Under the pieces are notes generated by a model, which saw only the letters and a program-made list of their open reading frames with translations, searched no databases and was not told where the DNA came from. The translations under genes and the position numbers were made by a program. From Acidovorax sp. 69 (GTDB taxonomy: Bacteria > Pseudomonadota > Gammaproteobacteria > Burkholderiales > Burkholderiaceae_C), in assembly GCF_002797445.1 (NCBI RefSeq), contig NZ_PGEP01000001.1, positions 1,301,001-1,365,000 on the forward strand: 64,000 nt of DNA. The letters run 5' to 3'. This document shows, piece by piece, positions 55,680-63,244 of this stretch (positions within the stretch are counted from its first letter, which is position 1; the number at the start of each line of letters is the position of its first letter).

Positions 55680-57362
55680 CTATTGCGCGCGGCATCCAGC
55701 TGTGATGTCGAGTTTGGGTTCGTAGGCGTTGGTCGTAACCTGCAGCATTCCCAGAACCGAGTGGAACAGATTGTCGTGAGAGAGTGCATCTGTACTCGTC
55801 TCATAGAGGCAATCTCGTTTCAAGCCCATGCTTTGCGTGAATCCTTCAGAGAGCCACCAGACCATCGGTACCTGCGTCTGTTCACTCGGCGCAATGGCTC
55901 TTGGCAAGCCATGAAGGAACAGACCTTTCTCGCCCAATGATTCACCATGGTCGGACACGTAGAGCATTGCCGTGTCGAACTGGTTCTCCTGGCTCTTGAG
56001 GAAGCGGACCGTCTGACTCAGAACATGGTCGGTGTAGAGCACGGCATTGTCGTAGGCATTCACGATACTTTCGCGATCACATTTGCGAAGCTCAGCAGTT
56101 TCGCAAGTTGGCTCGAAACGCTTAAAGGAATCGGGGTAGCGCTTGTAGTAAGCAGGGCCGTGGTTGCCCAGCATGTGAAGGACAACGACCACACTGCCCT
56201 GAGCGTTGCCGGTGAGCGACTTCAGGTCCTTCAACAGTACCTCGTCGAGGCATCGACCGTCTGAGCACAACTGCGGCGATGTGGCCGTATCGACTCGTTG
56301 CTCATCCAATCCATCGCAGACGCCTTTGCAGCCAGACTGGTTGTCCCTCCAGTGGACCGAGAATCCGGCACGCGAGAGAACGTGCAGCAGGGATTCACTG
56401 GAGCGTATCCGGCTCTCGTCGTAGTCCCGACGGCCAACCGCAGAGAACATGCATGGAAGTGACGTCTCGGTGTTGGTTCCGCAAGCTGTCACGTTGCTGA
56501 AGTTCAGCGCTCCCAACGCCTGCATATTGGGTGCTGTCTGGCGCTCATACCCATTCATTCCCCAACTGGCTGCTCGAAGAGTCTCGCCCACGACCAGAAT
56601 TACCAGCGCTGGCTTTTTGCCAGCCCACGATGCGGCCATTTTTGCGTCAAGACCCACCGATGTTCGTGCCCGCGCCACCGCCTGCGTGTCCGCCGAAAGG
56701 ACTCGCGCGGTCGAATAGACCAGGTTCGCAGGCGTGATGAGATATCTCAACTCCTTTTGGTTTCTCATCAGCGCAGAGAAGTCCTGGAACACAGCCAGAA
56801 TTGCAACGACGCTCAGGACTACAGCGCACCCAACGAAGATGAAACGTCGAACGAGTGTCAGGACTATCGGCCGGTGATCGATGCGGACCCGCCATATCCA
56901 CCAGACAGGCACTACTGAGTACGCGAGTACATGAGCAAGCATGCTCCAGGAGATTAGCTCGCTTGCCTCCGTTAGGTCCGTGCGAATCACGTTGCGCAGC
57001 ATGCTAGGGTCGAAGTACACCCCATAGCGTTGCATGTAGAAGGTAGCGAACCCTGTAGCAATGACGAGCAGACTCAGGATAGGACGCGCGGTCCAGCGAG
57101 ACAGTACGACACCAAGGATCATCGCGTGTACCGCAATCAAAGACAGCACAAGGGCAGTCGCAAAGAGCCAAGTCTGGGGGGCTGCCCAATCGCGATTTGC
57201 AGTAGTCGCGCTAAGGAATGAGCTGTTGCATACCAGCGCGAAGTACAGACTGAGGCACAGCACCAGCGACTCTATAGTTAGCCTGGGGCGGTGCAAAAGC
57301 CAACGAAGCCACGGTGTGGCAATGTGCTGCGGCTTGATGAGCCGTTCCTGTCTCTGGTTCAT
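55680..57362 (-). CDS. eptA: EptA/MCR-type lipid A phosphoethanolamine transferase
   Basis: A 560-residue inner-membrane enzyme with five N-terminal helices and a periplasmic sulfatase-fold domain. The zinc-site residues are visible: Glu in VVGETLRAAS, the nucleophilic Thr in ACGTNTETSLPCMFS, and Asp-His in YVSDHGESLGE; FLHGLP and HNLFHSVLG-type (HDNLFHSVLG) segments carry the other His ligands. Cysteines for the usual disulfides are present. It would add phosphoethanolamine to lipid A, lowering negative charge and polymyxin binding. The ATG at 57362 gives the family length. It lies between czcD and the third two-component system. Confidence 0.92.
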   Translation of the reverse strand: MNQRQERLIKPQHIATPWLRWLLHRPRLTIESLVLCLSLYFALVCNSSFLSATTANRDWAAPQTWLFATALVLSLIAVHAMILGVVLSRWTARPILSLLVIATGFATFYMQRYGVYFDPSMLRNVIRTDLTEASELISWSMLAHVLAYSVVPVWWIWRVRIDHRPIVLTLVRRFIFVGCAVVLSVVAILAVFQDFSALMRNQKELRYLITPANLVYSTARVLSADTQAVARARTSVGLDAKMAASWAGKKPALVILVVGETLRAASWGMNGYERQTAPNMQALGALNFSNVTACGTNTETSLPCMFSAVGRRDYDESRIRSSESLLHVLSRAGFSVHWRDNQSGCKGVCDGLDEQRVDTATSPQLCSDGRCLDEVLLKDLKSLTGNAQGSVVVVLHMLGNHGPAYYKRYPDSFKRFEPTCETAELRKCDRESIVNAYDNAVLYTDHVLSQTVRFLKSQENQFDTAMLYVSDHGESLGEKGLFLHGLPRAIAPSEQTQVPMVWWLSEGFTQSMGLKRDCLYETSTDALSHDNLFHSVLGMLQVTTNAYEPKLDITAGCRAQ

Positions 57363-57505
57363 CTGGCTCTTCAGGCGTTTGCTCAGTACATGAATTCGAC
57401 CCACAATAGGTCCGCTGGTACTGATACCAAGGGGTGACCACCTCAATCACCCGAGCTGCGTGGCGCGTCTCAATGGCAACTGGTCGATTGCAATCGCGGC
57501 GGAAA

Positions 57506-57838
57506 TTACCTTCCGTGCAGCCTTTGCAGACGTACCCGTTCTTCCACCGACATGTTCAGATACTCTTGGCGCACCTCGTCTCGGGTTTTTGCAGGGCCGG
57601 TGGCGCTTACGGGCGGAACACCACCTTTGGAAAGGATGGCCAACGTTCCGTCTTTGCGGGCCGCATCCAATGCCTGTAGAACGTCGCTGCGCGAGACTTG
57701 GCTGGTGACGTGGCTGGGGTTGGTCGAAGAGCCCATCTCGCCACCAGTCTCGTGATAAAGGGAGGACGCAAATGAAGCGCTCGGGGCGAGCACTGCAGCG
57801 GCCACTAGTGACAGAAGAATGTTGTGTTGCTTGTTCAC
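57506..57838 (-). CDS. DUF4148-like small periplasmic protein
   Basis: A 110-residue exported protein: signal peptide (LLSLVAAAVLAPSASFA), then SSLYHETGGEMGSSTNPSH, SRSDVLQALDAARKDGTLAI and KTRDEVRQEYLNMSVEERVR. It is very close to the 46048 protein. It is divergent from the regulator at 57984, with the dyad 57931-57948 between them, the same arrangement as 46048 with the 45891 regulator. Confidence 0.75.
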   Translation of the reverse strand: MNKQHNILLSLVAAAVLAPSASFASSLYHETGGEMGSSTNPSHVTSQVSRSDVLQALDAARKDGTLAILSKGGVPPVSATGPAKTRDEVRQEYLNMSVEERVRLQRLHGR

Positions 57839-57930
57839 TGGGGTCTCCTCGTTTAAGTTCGGTCACCGCGATGTGCAACGACCTTGAAGCGAACTTTAGA
57901 AACCCATCCTCGACATAGCGCCAACAGTGA

Positions 57931-57948
57931 GATTACGAATTTGTAATC
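57931..57948. promoter_or_regulatory. CopR/CzcR-type dyad (GATTACGAATTTGTAATC)
   Basis: An 18-bp dyad with one mismatched pair, extended by A and T to 20 bp. It lies 92 bases before the 57838 start and 36 bases before the 57984 start, so it can serve both directions. Confidence 0.78.
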
Positions 57949-57983
57949 TGGAAAGATGCTATTTTTTCTCGGAAAATGGAGCC

Positions 57984-58670
57984 ATGAAAATTTTGCTTAT
58001 CGAAGACGAGGTCAAGCTGTCTGAGTACCTTCGCAAAGGGCTCGGAGAGGCGGGTTACAACGTCGATGTGGTGCACAACGGCGTTGATGGTCTTCACATG
58101 GCCATCGAGGGTTCCTACGACTTGCTGGTGCTTGATGCCATGCTTCCTGGAATCGACGGCTTCACGTTGTTGAGTGCGTTTCGAAAGACGAAGCAAACTC
58201 CTGTGTTGATGCTGACTGCCAGGGTGAGTGTGGAAGACCGCGTACTAGGTCTGCAGACGGGGGCCGACGACTACCTGGTCAAGCCGTTCGCATTTTCCGA
58301 ACTTTGCGCACGCATTCAGGTACTTCTTAGGCGCGGTCACGGCTCACGCGATGCAGGTGAGCCTACGGTGCTTGGGATTGCTGACCTTGAGCTGGATTTG
58401 ATTCGGCGCAAAGCAACCCGAGGCGGGCAGAGGCTCGAGCTCACCGCTAAGGAGTTTCTGCTTCTGACACTTTTTCTTCGCAGAAAGGGCGAAGTGCTTT
58501 CGCGTACGGAGATCGCCGAACAGGTGTGGGACATGAACTTCGACAGCGACACCAACGTTGTGGAAGTCGCCATCCGCCGACTTCGCACCAAGATGGACTT
58601 GCCGTTTGACAAGGCATTACTCCATACAGTGAGGGGTATGGGGTACATCATGGAAGAGCGCCTCGGATGA
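57984..58670 (+). CDS. OmpR-family response regulator (third system, CzcR-like)
   Basis: A 228-residue regulator, nearly identical in layout to that at 45205: receiver ([36 protein letters not shown]) and winged helix ([36 protein letters not shown]). The ATG at 57984 is followed directly by the conserved first strand; the frame to 57927 adds an unconserved leader that covers the operator. Its stop overlaps the kinase ATG. It probably controls itself, the 57506 gene and perhaps czc and eptA. Confidence 0.92.
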   Translation: MKILLIEDEVKLSEYLRKGLGEAGYNVDVVHNGVDGLHMAIEGSYDLLVLDAMLPGIDGFTLLSAFRKTKQTPVLMLTARVSVEDRVLGLQTGADDYLVKPFAFSELCARIQVLLRRGHGSRDAGEPTVLGIADLELDLIRRKATRGGQRLELTAKEFLLLTLFLRRKGEVLSRTEIAEQVWDMNFDSDTNVVEVAIRRLRTKMDLPFDKALLHTVRGMGYIMEERLG

Positions 58671-60001
58671 CGCTGCTGCGCCCACGATCGCTGCGCCAAC
58701 GACTGTCTCTGTGGCTGGCGGTGCAGAGTTTTATCGGCCTTGGCGCAGTGTGCCTGGTCGTCTACCTCGTCACTGCGTCGAATCTCGCTGAGCGACAGGA
58801 TGAGACGCTCTCGCAGAAGGAAGCCATCGTGCGTCACCTGCTGACAAGCACGACGGAGCATGCGCAACAGACTCCCAGGGATCATCCGCTCAAGGACTTT
58901 CTGATAGGGCACGAGAACTTCCGCTTGATCGTCCGCACCCAGGATGGACACCTGTATTTCCCCTCTGTTGAGCCGCCGCCTGACGCGATCAAACGCACTG
59001 CGAGGCTGTTCGAGGTCCGGCCTAGCGAGGGTCTGAGCGAGCCTCTCCAGGTCACGCTCTCGATGGATGTCACGGCCGACATACTTCACCTCCAGCGCCT
59101 TGCGTTAACGCTAGCGGTGGCTGCTATCGTGGGCACTCTGATAGTTTCCCTGGGCGGGCTGTCGATCGTGCACTTTGGACTGGCCCCGGTTCGCAAATTG
59201 GCTTCGCAGGCTCAGTCCCTGTCCGTTGACAATCTTCGCCAACGACTCGATGGCGCCGGTCAGCCCGCTGAACTGGCACCGCTGGTTGAACAGTTCAACG
59301 GACTTCTCGGCCGATTGGATCAAGCCTATACGCAACTGGAGGGCTTCAATGCCGACGTCGCCCACGAGCTGTGCACGCCATTGGCAACTTTGCTTGCAAG
59401 CAACGAATTGGCATTGCGCAAACCCAGCAGCTTTGACATGGGGGAAGTGCTTTCGTCCAACCTCGAGGAACTGCACCGCCTGACGGGAATCGTTAACGAC
59501 ATGCTATTTCTTTCCCAGGCGGACCGCGGAGCGGTGGCCAGGCGCGCGTTCACCCAGAGCTTGGCAGGTGTCGTCGAGCAGGTCGCGGACTATCACGAGG
59601 CGGCCCTCGCGGAAGCCGGGTTGGAACTCACGATTTCAGGCGATACATCAGGCTACTTTGATGAGCCACTTCTGCGAAGAGCGCTGTCAAATCTCATCGG
59701 CAATGCCACCCAGTACGCGCGCCCTGGCACACGAGTGCTCGTGAAGATCTCTGCCGTATCAAAAGACAAGGTTAGCGTTGCCGTCGCAAACGTGGGAGAC
59801 ACCATTCCTCCTGATGTGGTTGAGCGCATCTTTGATCGATTTTTCAGAGCATCTGCCTCCCGCACCCATGGTCAGAAGAACCATGGGTTAGGGCTTGCAA
59901 TCACGGCAGCCATTGCTCGAATGCATGGTGGTCGCACCACCGCGCAAAGCAGGGATGGGATCACAGAAATTGGGCTGGAGTTGGTTCACACGCGTGCGTA
60001 A
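58667..60001 (+). CDS. heavy-metal sensor histidine kinase (third system)
   Basis: A 444-residue sensor kinase: helix 1 ([19 protein letters not shown]), periplasmic loop ([15 protein letters not shown] and onward), helix 2 ([20 protein letters not shown]), HAMP, H-box [18 protein letters not shown]-box [16 protein letters not shown]-box [10 protein letters not shown] and G-box [13 protein letters not shown]. It shares the unusual HELCTP with the second kinase (43871). The conserved ATGA overlap with the regulator gene is kept. Sensing of Zn/Co/Cd in the periplasm is the likely role given the adjacent czc genes. Confidence 0.9.
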   Translation: MTLLRPRSLRQRLSLWLAVQSFIGLGAVCLVVYLVTASNLAERQDETLSQKEAIVRHLLTSTTEHAQQTPRDHPLKDFLIGHENFRLIVRTQDGHLYFPSVEPPPDAIKRTARLFEVRPSEGLSEPLQVTLSMDVTADILHLQRLALTLAVAAIVGTLIVSLGGLSIVHFGLAPVRKLASQAQSLSVDNLRQRLDGAGQPAELAPLVEQFNGLLGRLDQAYTQLEGFNADVAHELCTPLATLLASNELALRKPSSFDMGEVLSSNLEELHRLTGIVNDMLFLSQADRGAVARRAFTQSLAGVVEQVADYHEAALAEAGLELTISGDTSGYFDEPLLRRALSNLIGNATQYARPGTRVLVKISAVSKDKVSVAVANVGDTIPPDVVERIFDRFFRASASRTHGQKNHGLGLAITAAIARMHGGRTTAQSRDGITEIGLELVHTRA

Positions 60002-60061
60002 GGTGCATACAAGGCCGAAGATCAGTTCAGGGATCTGCACCGCGCAATTGAGGACTGTGGT

Positions 60062-60324
60062 CCGCCCTTTCGGCTGAACTGGGAGGCAGTTTCAGTGAGT
60101 GGGAGTGCTTTTGGGGTACTGGCATGGGCCCATGCATTGCTCAAAGTCAACGTGGCTACGTTGGCCTTGGCCATCGCACTGGCGACCTTCACCCTGGTGA
60201 CTTTGGGTGTGATGATGGGCCGTGTGCTCAATGAAGTCGTGGGCAGTTGATCCGAGGGGCTGGGCGGAGTGCTGCTTATGGGTATTGCCAGCTTGATCCT
60301 GGTTGAGCGCCAGAGTGCCGTGTG
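60062..60324 (+). pseudogene. C-terminal remnant of an MntP-like manganese exporter
   Basis: In one frame the DNA reads SGSAFGVLAWAHALLKVNVA, TLALAIALATFTLVTLGVMM, GRVLNEVVGS, a TGA stop (60248-60250), then SEGLGGVLLMGIASLILVER. The order of a hydrophobic helix, T-F-x-L-V-T-x-G-V-x-x-G-R, and a final E-x-L-G-G-x-x-L-x-G-I helix is that of the last two helices of MntP (DUF204). The N-terminal two-thirds are missing and the stop interrupts what remains. Confidence 0.5.
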
Positions 60325-60442
60325 AGGACTGGGGGTGCTCCATTGCGCACGGGCGGCCAGTGATCAACAAGTCATTCCTAGAATGGAAGTGCCAATTGCT
60401 GATTGCCAACGAGCCTGGCAGCACAAGGTCTCTAGATGGAAG

Positions 60443-60712
60443 CTATCCGACCAAGCTGGGTATCGACCAAAGTATTCCCTGCAGGTAGTCCACCAGTTTT
60501 CCGATCATCCATGGGCCCGCAACAATCAAGGCCACGACTGCGGCCACAAGCTTTGGAATGAACGAGAGAGTTGGTTCGTTAATCTGCGTAGCAGCCTGCA
60601 GGACGCTCACGATAAATCCAACCAGTAGTACAACTAACACGATGGGGGCCGCCAACAATAGCAACATGTAGAGTGCATGCTGCCCTGCTGTGAGGACTTG
60701 TTGGGAGTTCAT
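60443..60712 (-). CDS. fliQ: FliQ-like flagellar export protein (orphan)
   Basis: An 89-residue membrane protein with the length and both helices of FliQ (ALYMLLLLAAPIVLVVLLVG; LVAAVVALIVAGPWMIGKLV) and the diagnostic cytosolic motif LQAATQINEPTLSFIPKL between them. FliQ is part of the FliPQR export gate. Type III secretion homologues (SctS) are the alternative. No fliP, fliR or other gate gene is adjacent. The frame is intact from ATG to stop. Confidence 0.85.
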   Translation of the reverse strand: MNSQQVLTAGQHALYMLLLLAAPIVLVVLLVGFIVSVLQAATQINEPTLSFIPKLVAAVVALIVAGPWMIGKLVDYLQGILWSIPSLVG

Positions 60713-60891
60713 GAATACAGGCCCCGCGGTGGGAGTTCAGATGTCTGAAGCGACGCTTCATGGGGTCTTCGTTCTGATACCGGCCCTGTGCGTAGTCGCA
60801 ATGCCTGGGCCTGCGTGCGAACTCGGTTGTGCAGTCTCACACCCTATCGAACAGCCTCGCGCGGGGCTAAATTAAGTCTTGCGTGGCCAAT

Positions 60892-61230
60892 TCAAGGAGC
60901 TGGCACGGCAGGGACTGGAGCACCAACGCGGCGCGCTGCCCAGCTGGGATGTTTTTGCGAGCGCTCCAAATCTGCCAGGACCTCGTTGCGCGTTGCTGCT
61001 GTGCCCTTCACCGGTACTGGTGCGCCAAAGCGGTGGTATTGCCACAGCCCGTCCTGCTTTGCCTTTTCCATCTCAGCGATCACTTGATCACGCGACTTCC
61101 CTCGTTCAGCATGCTCAGGGTGCGTTGTGTATCCCATTTCTGTCGGTGCGGGATGAATCACGCTGCTGGCCATGGCCGGGCCTACAACCGCAGCAAGGGT
61201 CAAGGCAGTGATAAAGGTGCGAGCAGTCAT
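60892..61230 (-). CDS. DUF4148-like small periplasmic protein
   Basis: A 112-residue exported protein: signal peptide (FITALTLAAVVGPAMA), then SSVIHPAPTEMGYTTHPEH, SRDQVIAEMEKAKQDGLWQY and ATRNEVLADLERSQKHPSW. It keeps the two His positions of the family (VIH; HPEH) but has an additional Tyr-His (QYHRFG). AGGAGA lies before the ATG at 61230. A CopR-type dyad lies about 115 bases upstream (61346-61363), at the spacing seen for the other family members. Confidence 0.75.
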   Translation of the reverse strand: MTARTFITALTLAAVVGPAMASSVIHPAPTEMGYTTHPEHAERGKSRDQVIAEMEKAKQDGLWQYHRFGAPVPVKGTAATRNEVLADLERSQKHPSWAARRVGAPVPAVPAP

Positions 61231-61345
61231 TTGGTATCTCCTTAGGTGTTAACAACGTGCCCGGAGAACTGCCCCGACATTTGGACAGCCGACGAGTCAC
61301 ATGTGACAGTTTGCTGACCGCATGCCGACAACTTGCGCACTGCTG

Positions 61346-61363
61346 GATTACAAGTTTGTTATG
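61346..61363. promoter_or_regulatory. CopR/CzcR-type dyad (GATTACAAGTTTGTTATG)
   Basis: An imperfect member of the 18-bp dyad group, upstream of the minus-strand gene starting at 61230. The left half GATTACAA is perfect; the right half has two changes. Confidence 0.6.
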
Positions 61364-61380
61364 TGAAAGTCAGGCTTGCA

Positions 61381-61674
61381 TCAACTCTTGGGTTGCCCGC
61401 ATCCACCGCAGAATCGCGCTCCGGGCGCAAGGGTTGCAGAGCACTTTGCGCACTGTGCTGCAACCATGCCTCCACCGCATTGATGGCAGTACCGCGCGCC
61501 TGGAACGTTGGCAGTTCCGCACGATGGGCAAGGGATCTGGTTCACCTGGGCTGGAGGTTGTTGAGGCACTCGATCATCGCGATAGCCTCGGTGGTGATCG
61601 TCATTCCGATAGCCACTATCGTGGTGGCTCCTCTTTCCATGGTGGCCGCTAAAAAGTCTTTCGAACATTCCCAT
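61381..61674 (-). CDS. double zinc-ribbon protein with His-rich head
   Basis: A 97-residue protein. The first 40 residues are His/Asp/Arg-rich (FSGHHGKRSHHDSGYRNDDH). Two zinc ribbons follow: CPSC (49-52) with CHQC (63-66), and CAKC (75-78) with CGGC (89-92), each spaced by GARYC or GARFC. There is no signal peptide, so it is probably cytosolic. GGGAGA precedes the ATG at 61674. It has both a MerR-type promoter (61706-61736) and an upstream CopR-type dyad (61761-61778), suggesting metal-induced expression. A zinc-binding or sequestering role is inferred. Confidence 0.78.
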   Translation of the reverse strand: MGMFERLFSGHHGKRSHHDSGYRNDDHHRGYRDDRVPQQPPAQVNQIPCPSCGTANVPGARYCHQCGGGMVAAQCAKCSATLAPGARFCGGCGQPKS

Positions 61675-61705
61675 AAAAATCTCCCTTTGATGAAGTGATA
61701 GGAAG

Positions 61706-61736
61706 ATTGGAATGCTTGAAGTGACTTCAGGGTCAA
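61706..61736 (-). promoter_or_regulatory. MerR-type promoter of the zinc-ribbon gene
   Basis: On the minus strand TTGACC (61736-61731), a 19-base spacer CTGAAGTCACTTCAAGCAT, and TCCAAT (61711-61706). Spacer and -10 match the cadA promoter, so the same regulator is expected to act on both. Confidence 0.7.
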
Positions 61737-61760
61737 GCAAAAATCAGAGATTTGCACCTT

Positions 61761-61778
61761 GATTACAGAGATGTAATC
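61761..61778. promoter_or_regulatory. CopR/CzcR-type dyad (GATTACAGAGATGTAATC)
   Basis: Perfect 6-bp arms GATTAC and GTAATC with a 6-base centre, 87 bases upstream of the zinc-ribbon gene and just behind its MerR-type promoter. Confidence 0.65.
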
Positions 61779-62000
61779 TAGGAGCAATCAGACTGTTATC
61801 TGAAGATAAGTAAGCACGGCAACCAGCTCTCGAGGAGGTCCTAGTATTTGGCCCCGCATCAGGTTGACGACCGCTCTTTAAGCGTGCCGCAGGCTCAGGC
61901 GGTCTGGGATTTCAAGGCGGTGAGTCGGGAACTTCAGGACCAACTTGAATCCATGAACCCCGTTGGCGACTAACAATGCGTTCCAATGCAAAGCCTTCAA
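61779..62000. other. short gap with a possible coding fragment
   Basis: From a TTG near 61850 to a stop at 61972 the plus strand reads APHQVDDRSLSVPQAQAVWD, then FKAVSRELQDQLESMNPVGD, preceded by GAGGAGG. It looks like the tail of a lost gene or a very small protein; I could not assign it. Confidence 0.3.
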
Positions 62001-62291
62001 TTATTCCTCGCGGACCTCAATGTTGCTAGGCAGCATATTTTCCGCTCGCAACCTATTCATCTCCTCCAGTAGTTTGTGCCGGCTCTCGGGCGACATCTGG
62101 GACGGATCTACTTCGCTCTCCGAGAAGCTGTTCGGCGCGAAGTTCACATGCAGCTGGCGAGCTATGTGCGTATTTCGGCTCTCCTGGACATCCAGTTCGG
62201 CACGGTGGACACCGAGTTCGGCACCGTGGGCAGATGGCAAGCAGGCTAGACCATCGCGGAGGAACAATTGGGTCGGTGGACTAGACTTCCG
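62001..62291 (-). CDS. possible hypothetical protein or gene fragment
   Basis: An open frame without an ATG near its beginning (a TTG at 62267 is the first plausible start). The last 50 residues, with VNFAPNSFSESEVDPSQMSP and ESRHKLLEEMNRLRAENMLP, have codon use and helix character of a real protein. It may be the end of a truncated gene. No family was recognised. Confidence 0.35.
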   Translation of the reverse strand, partial: RKSSPPTQLFLRDGLACLPSAHGAELGVHRAELDVQESRNTHIARQLHVNFAPNSFSESEVDPSQMSPESRHKLLEEMNRLRAENMLPSNIEVREE

Positions 62292-62335
62292 CTATCCGCC
62301 AGAAGCGGTCGTCCATGACCGAGAAGGATTGATCT

Positions 62336-62734
62336 ATGAAGCGAACCTTTGCAATCTTGTTTTTGGCTGCACCTTTGCTGGCCGCTGCCGGAACTCTTTC
62401 AATCAAGTGCATTGGGCCGGAGTCTGATAACTGTCCGGTCTCAATCGACGTCTCTCTCGTCGATGAAAAATTTCAGGCTGAATATCTCATCAAGTCCTCG
62501 GTGGGTTTTGAGGTCGGATCGCTCGGCTGGTGTGAGCGTATTCAGGGCACCGGTAGTCGTTCGGTGGGGTGGGAACCACATGCGTGTTATACAACCGGGA
62601 ACTTCCGTGTGGTGAATGGCGAACTGACCATGAGGCAGCTTGCAGCGGGCTCAATTTCTTTCACCATGACGAAGCTCAAAGCCTTCTGCGCAGATTCATC
62701 TGGAAGCGCAAAGTGCTACATGCCTCCTCCCTGA
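62336..62734 (+). CDS. small exported hypothetical protein
   Basis: A 132-residue protein with a signal peptide (AILFLAAPLLAAAG) and a mature, probably beta-rich domain holding six cysteines (IKCIGPESDNC, GWCERI, HACYTTG, AFCADS, AKCYMP), likely three disulfides in the periplasm. AAGGA lies seven bases before the ATG. It is the last intact gene before the IS66 remnant. I know no family. Confidence 0.6.
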   Translation: MKRTFAILFLAAPLLAAAGTLSIKCIGPESDNCPVSIDVSLVDEKFQAEYLIKSSVGFEVGSLGWCERIQGTGSRSVGWEPHACYTTGNFRVVNGELTMRQLAAGSISFTMTKLKAFCADSSGSAKCYMPPP

Positions 62735-62803
62735 ATAAATGGTATTCGGTGGTGGACACGAGCCTGCCATTCTATTGGGAGGTGACCTGCCGCGGCCAGA
62801 CAT

Positions 62804-63082
62804 GAAGCCGCCATCCCTACCACCGGTCTGCTGGCCCAGGTGCTGGCGGGCAAGTACGCCAACCACCTCCCGCTGTACCGCCAGGAGGCGATCTTCGGGC
62901 GTGCCGGGCTGGCCATTCCACGATCGACCCTGGCTCAGTGGGTGGGCACGTGTGGTGTGCGTCTGCAGCCGCTGGTGGATGCACTCAAGGCTGAGATCCT
63001 GCAACACCGCGTGCTTCACGCGGATGAGACGCCGGTGGCGATGCTCAAACCGGGTGACGGCAAAACGCACCGCGTCTACTGC
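62804..63082 (+). mobile_element. IS66-family transposase fragment
   Basis: In one frame the DNA reads AIPTTGLLAQVLAGKYANHL, PLYRQEAIFGRAGLAIPRST, LAQWVGTCGVRLQPLVDALK and HADETPVAMLKPGDGKTHR: the central DDE region of an IS66 TnpC transposase. Both ends are missing and the frame diverges after GKTHRVY, so only about 90 of some 500 codons remain. It is an inert relic, and marks a rearranged end of the metal island. Confidence 0.88.
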
Positions 63083-63244
63083 GTGCACCGGACATCATGT
63101 ATCACTGAACCAATTTAGGCCGAAGAACCCCGCCGCACCTGGTGATCATCTGAACGACGAAGCAGCTTTCTCTTGCGTTCTACCTCTGTCCACACTGGCC
63201 GCTGGCGGTCTGGAGAGCCGCGCGGCCTTCGTGATAATCGTTCG

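Noticed and set aside
60443..60712. Reading fliQ as part of a type III secretion system
   Set aside because: No other secretion gene is present and the cytosolic motif is of the flagellar type; kept as an alternative only.
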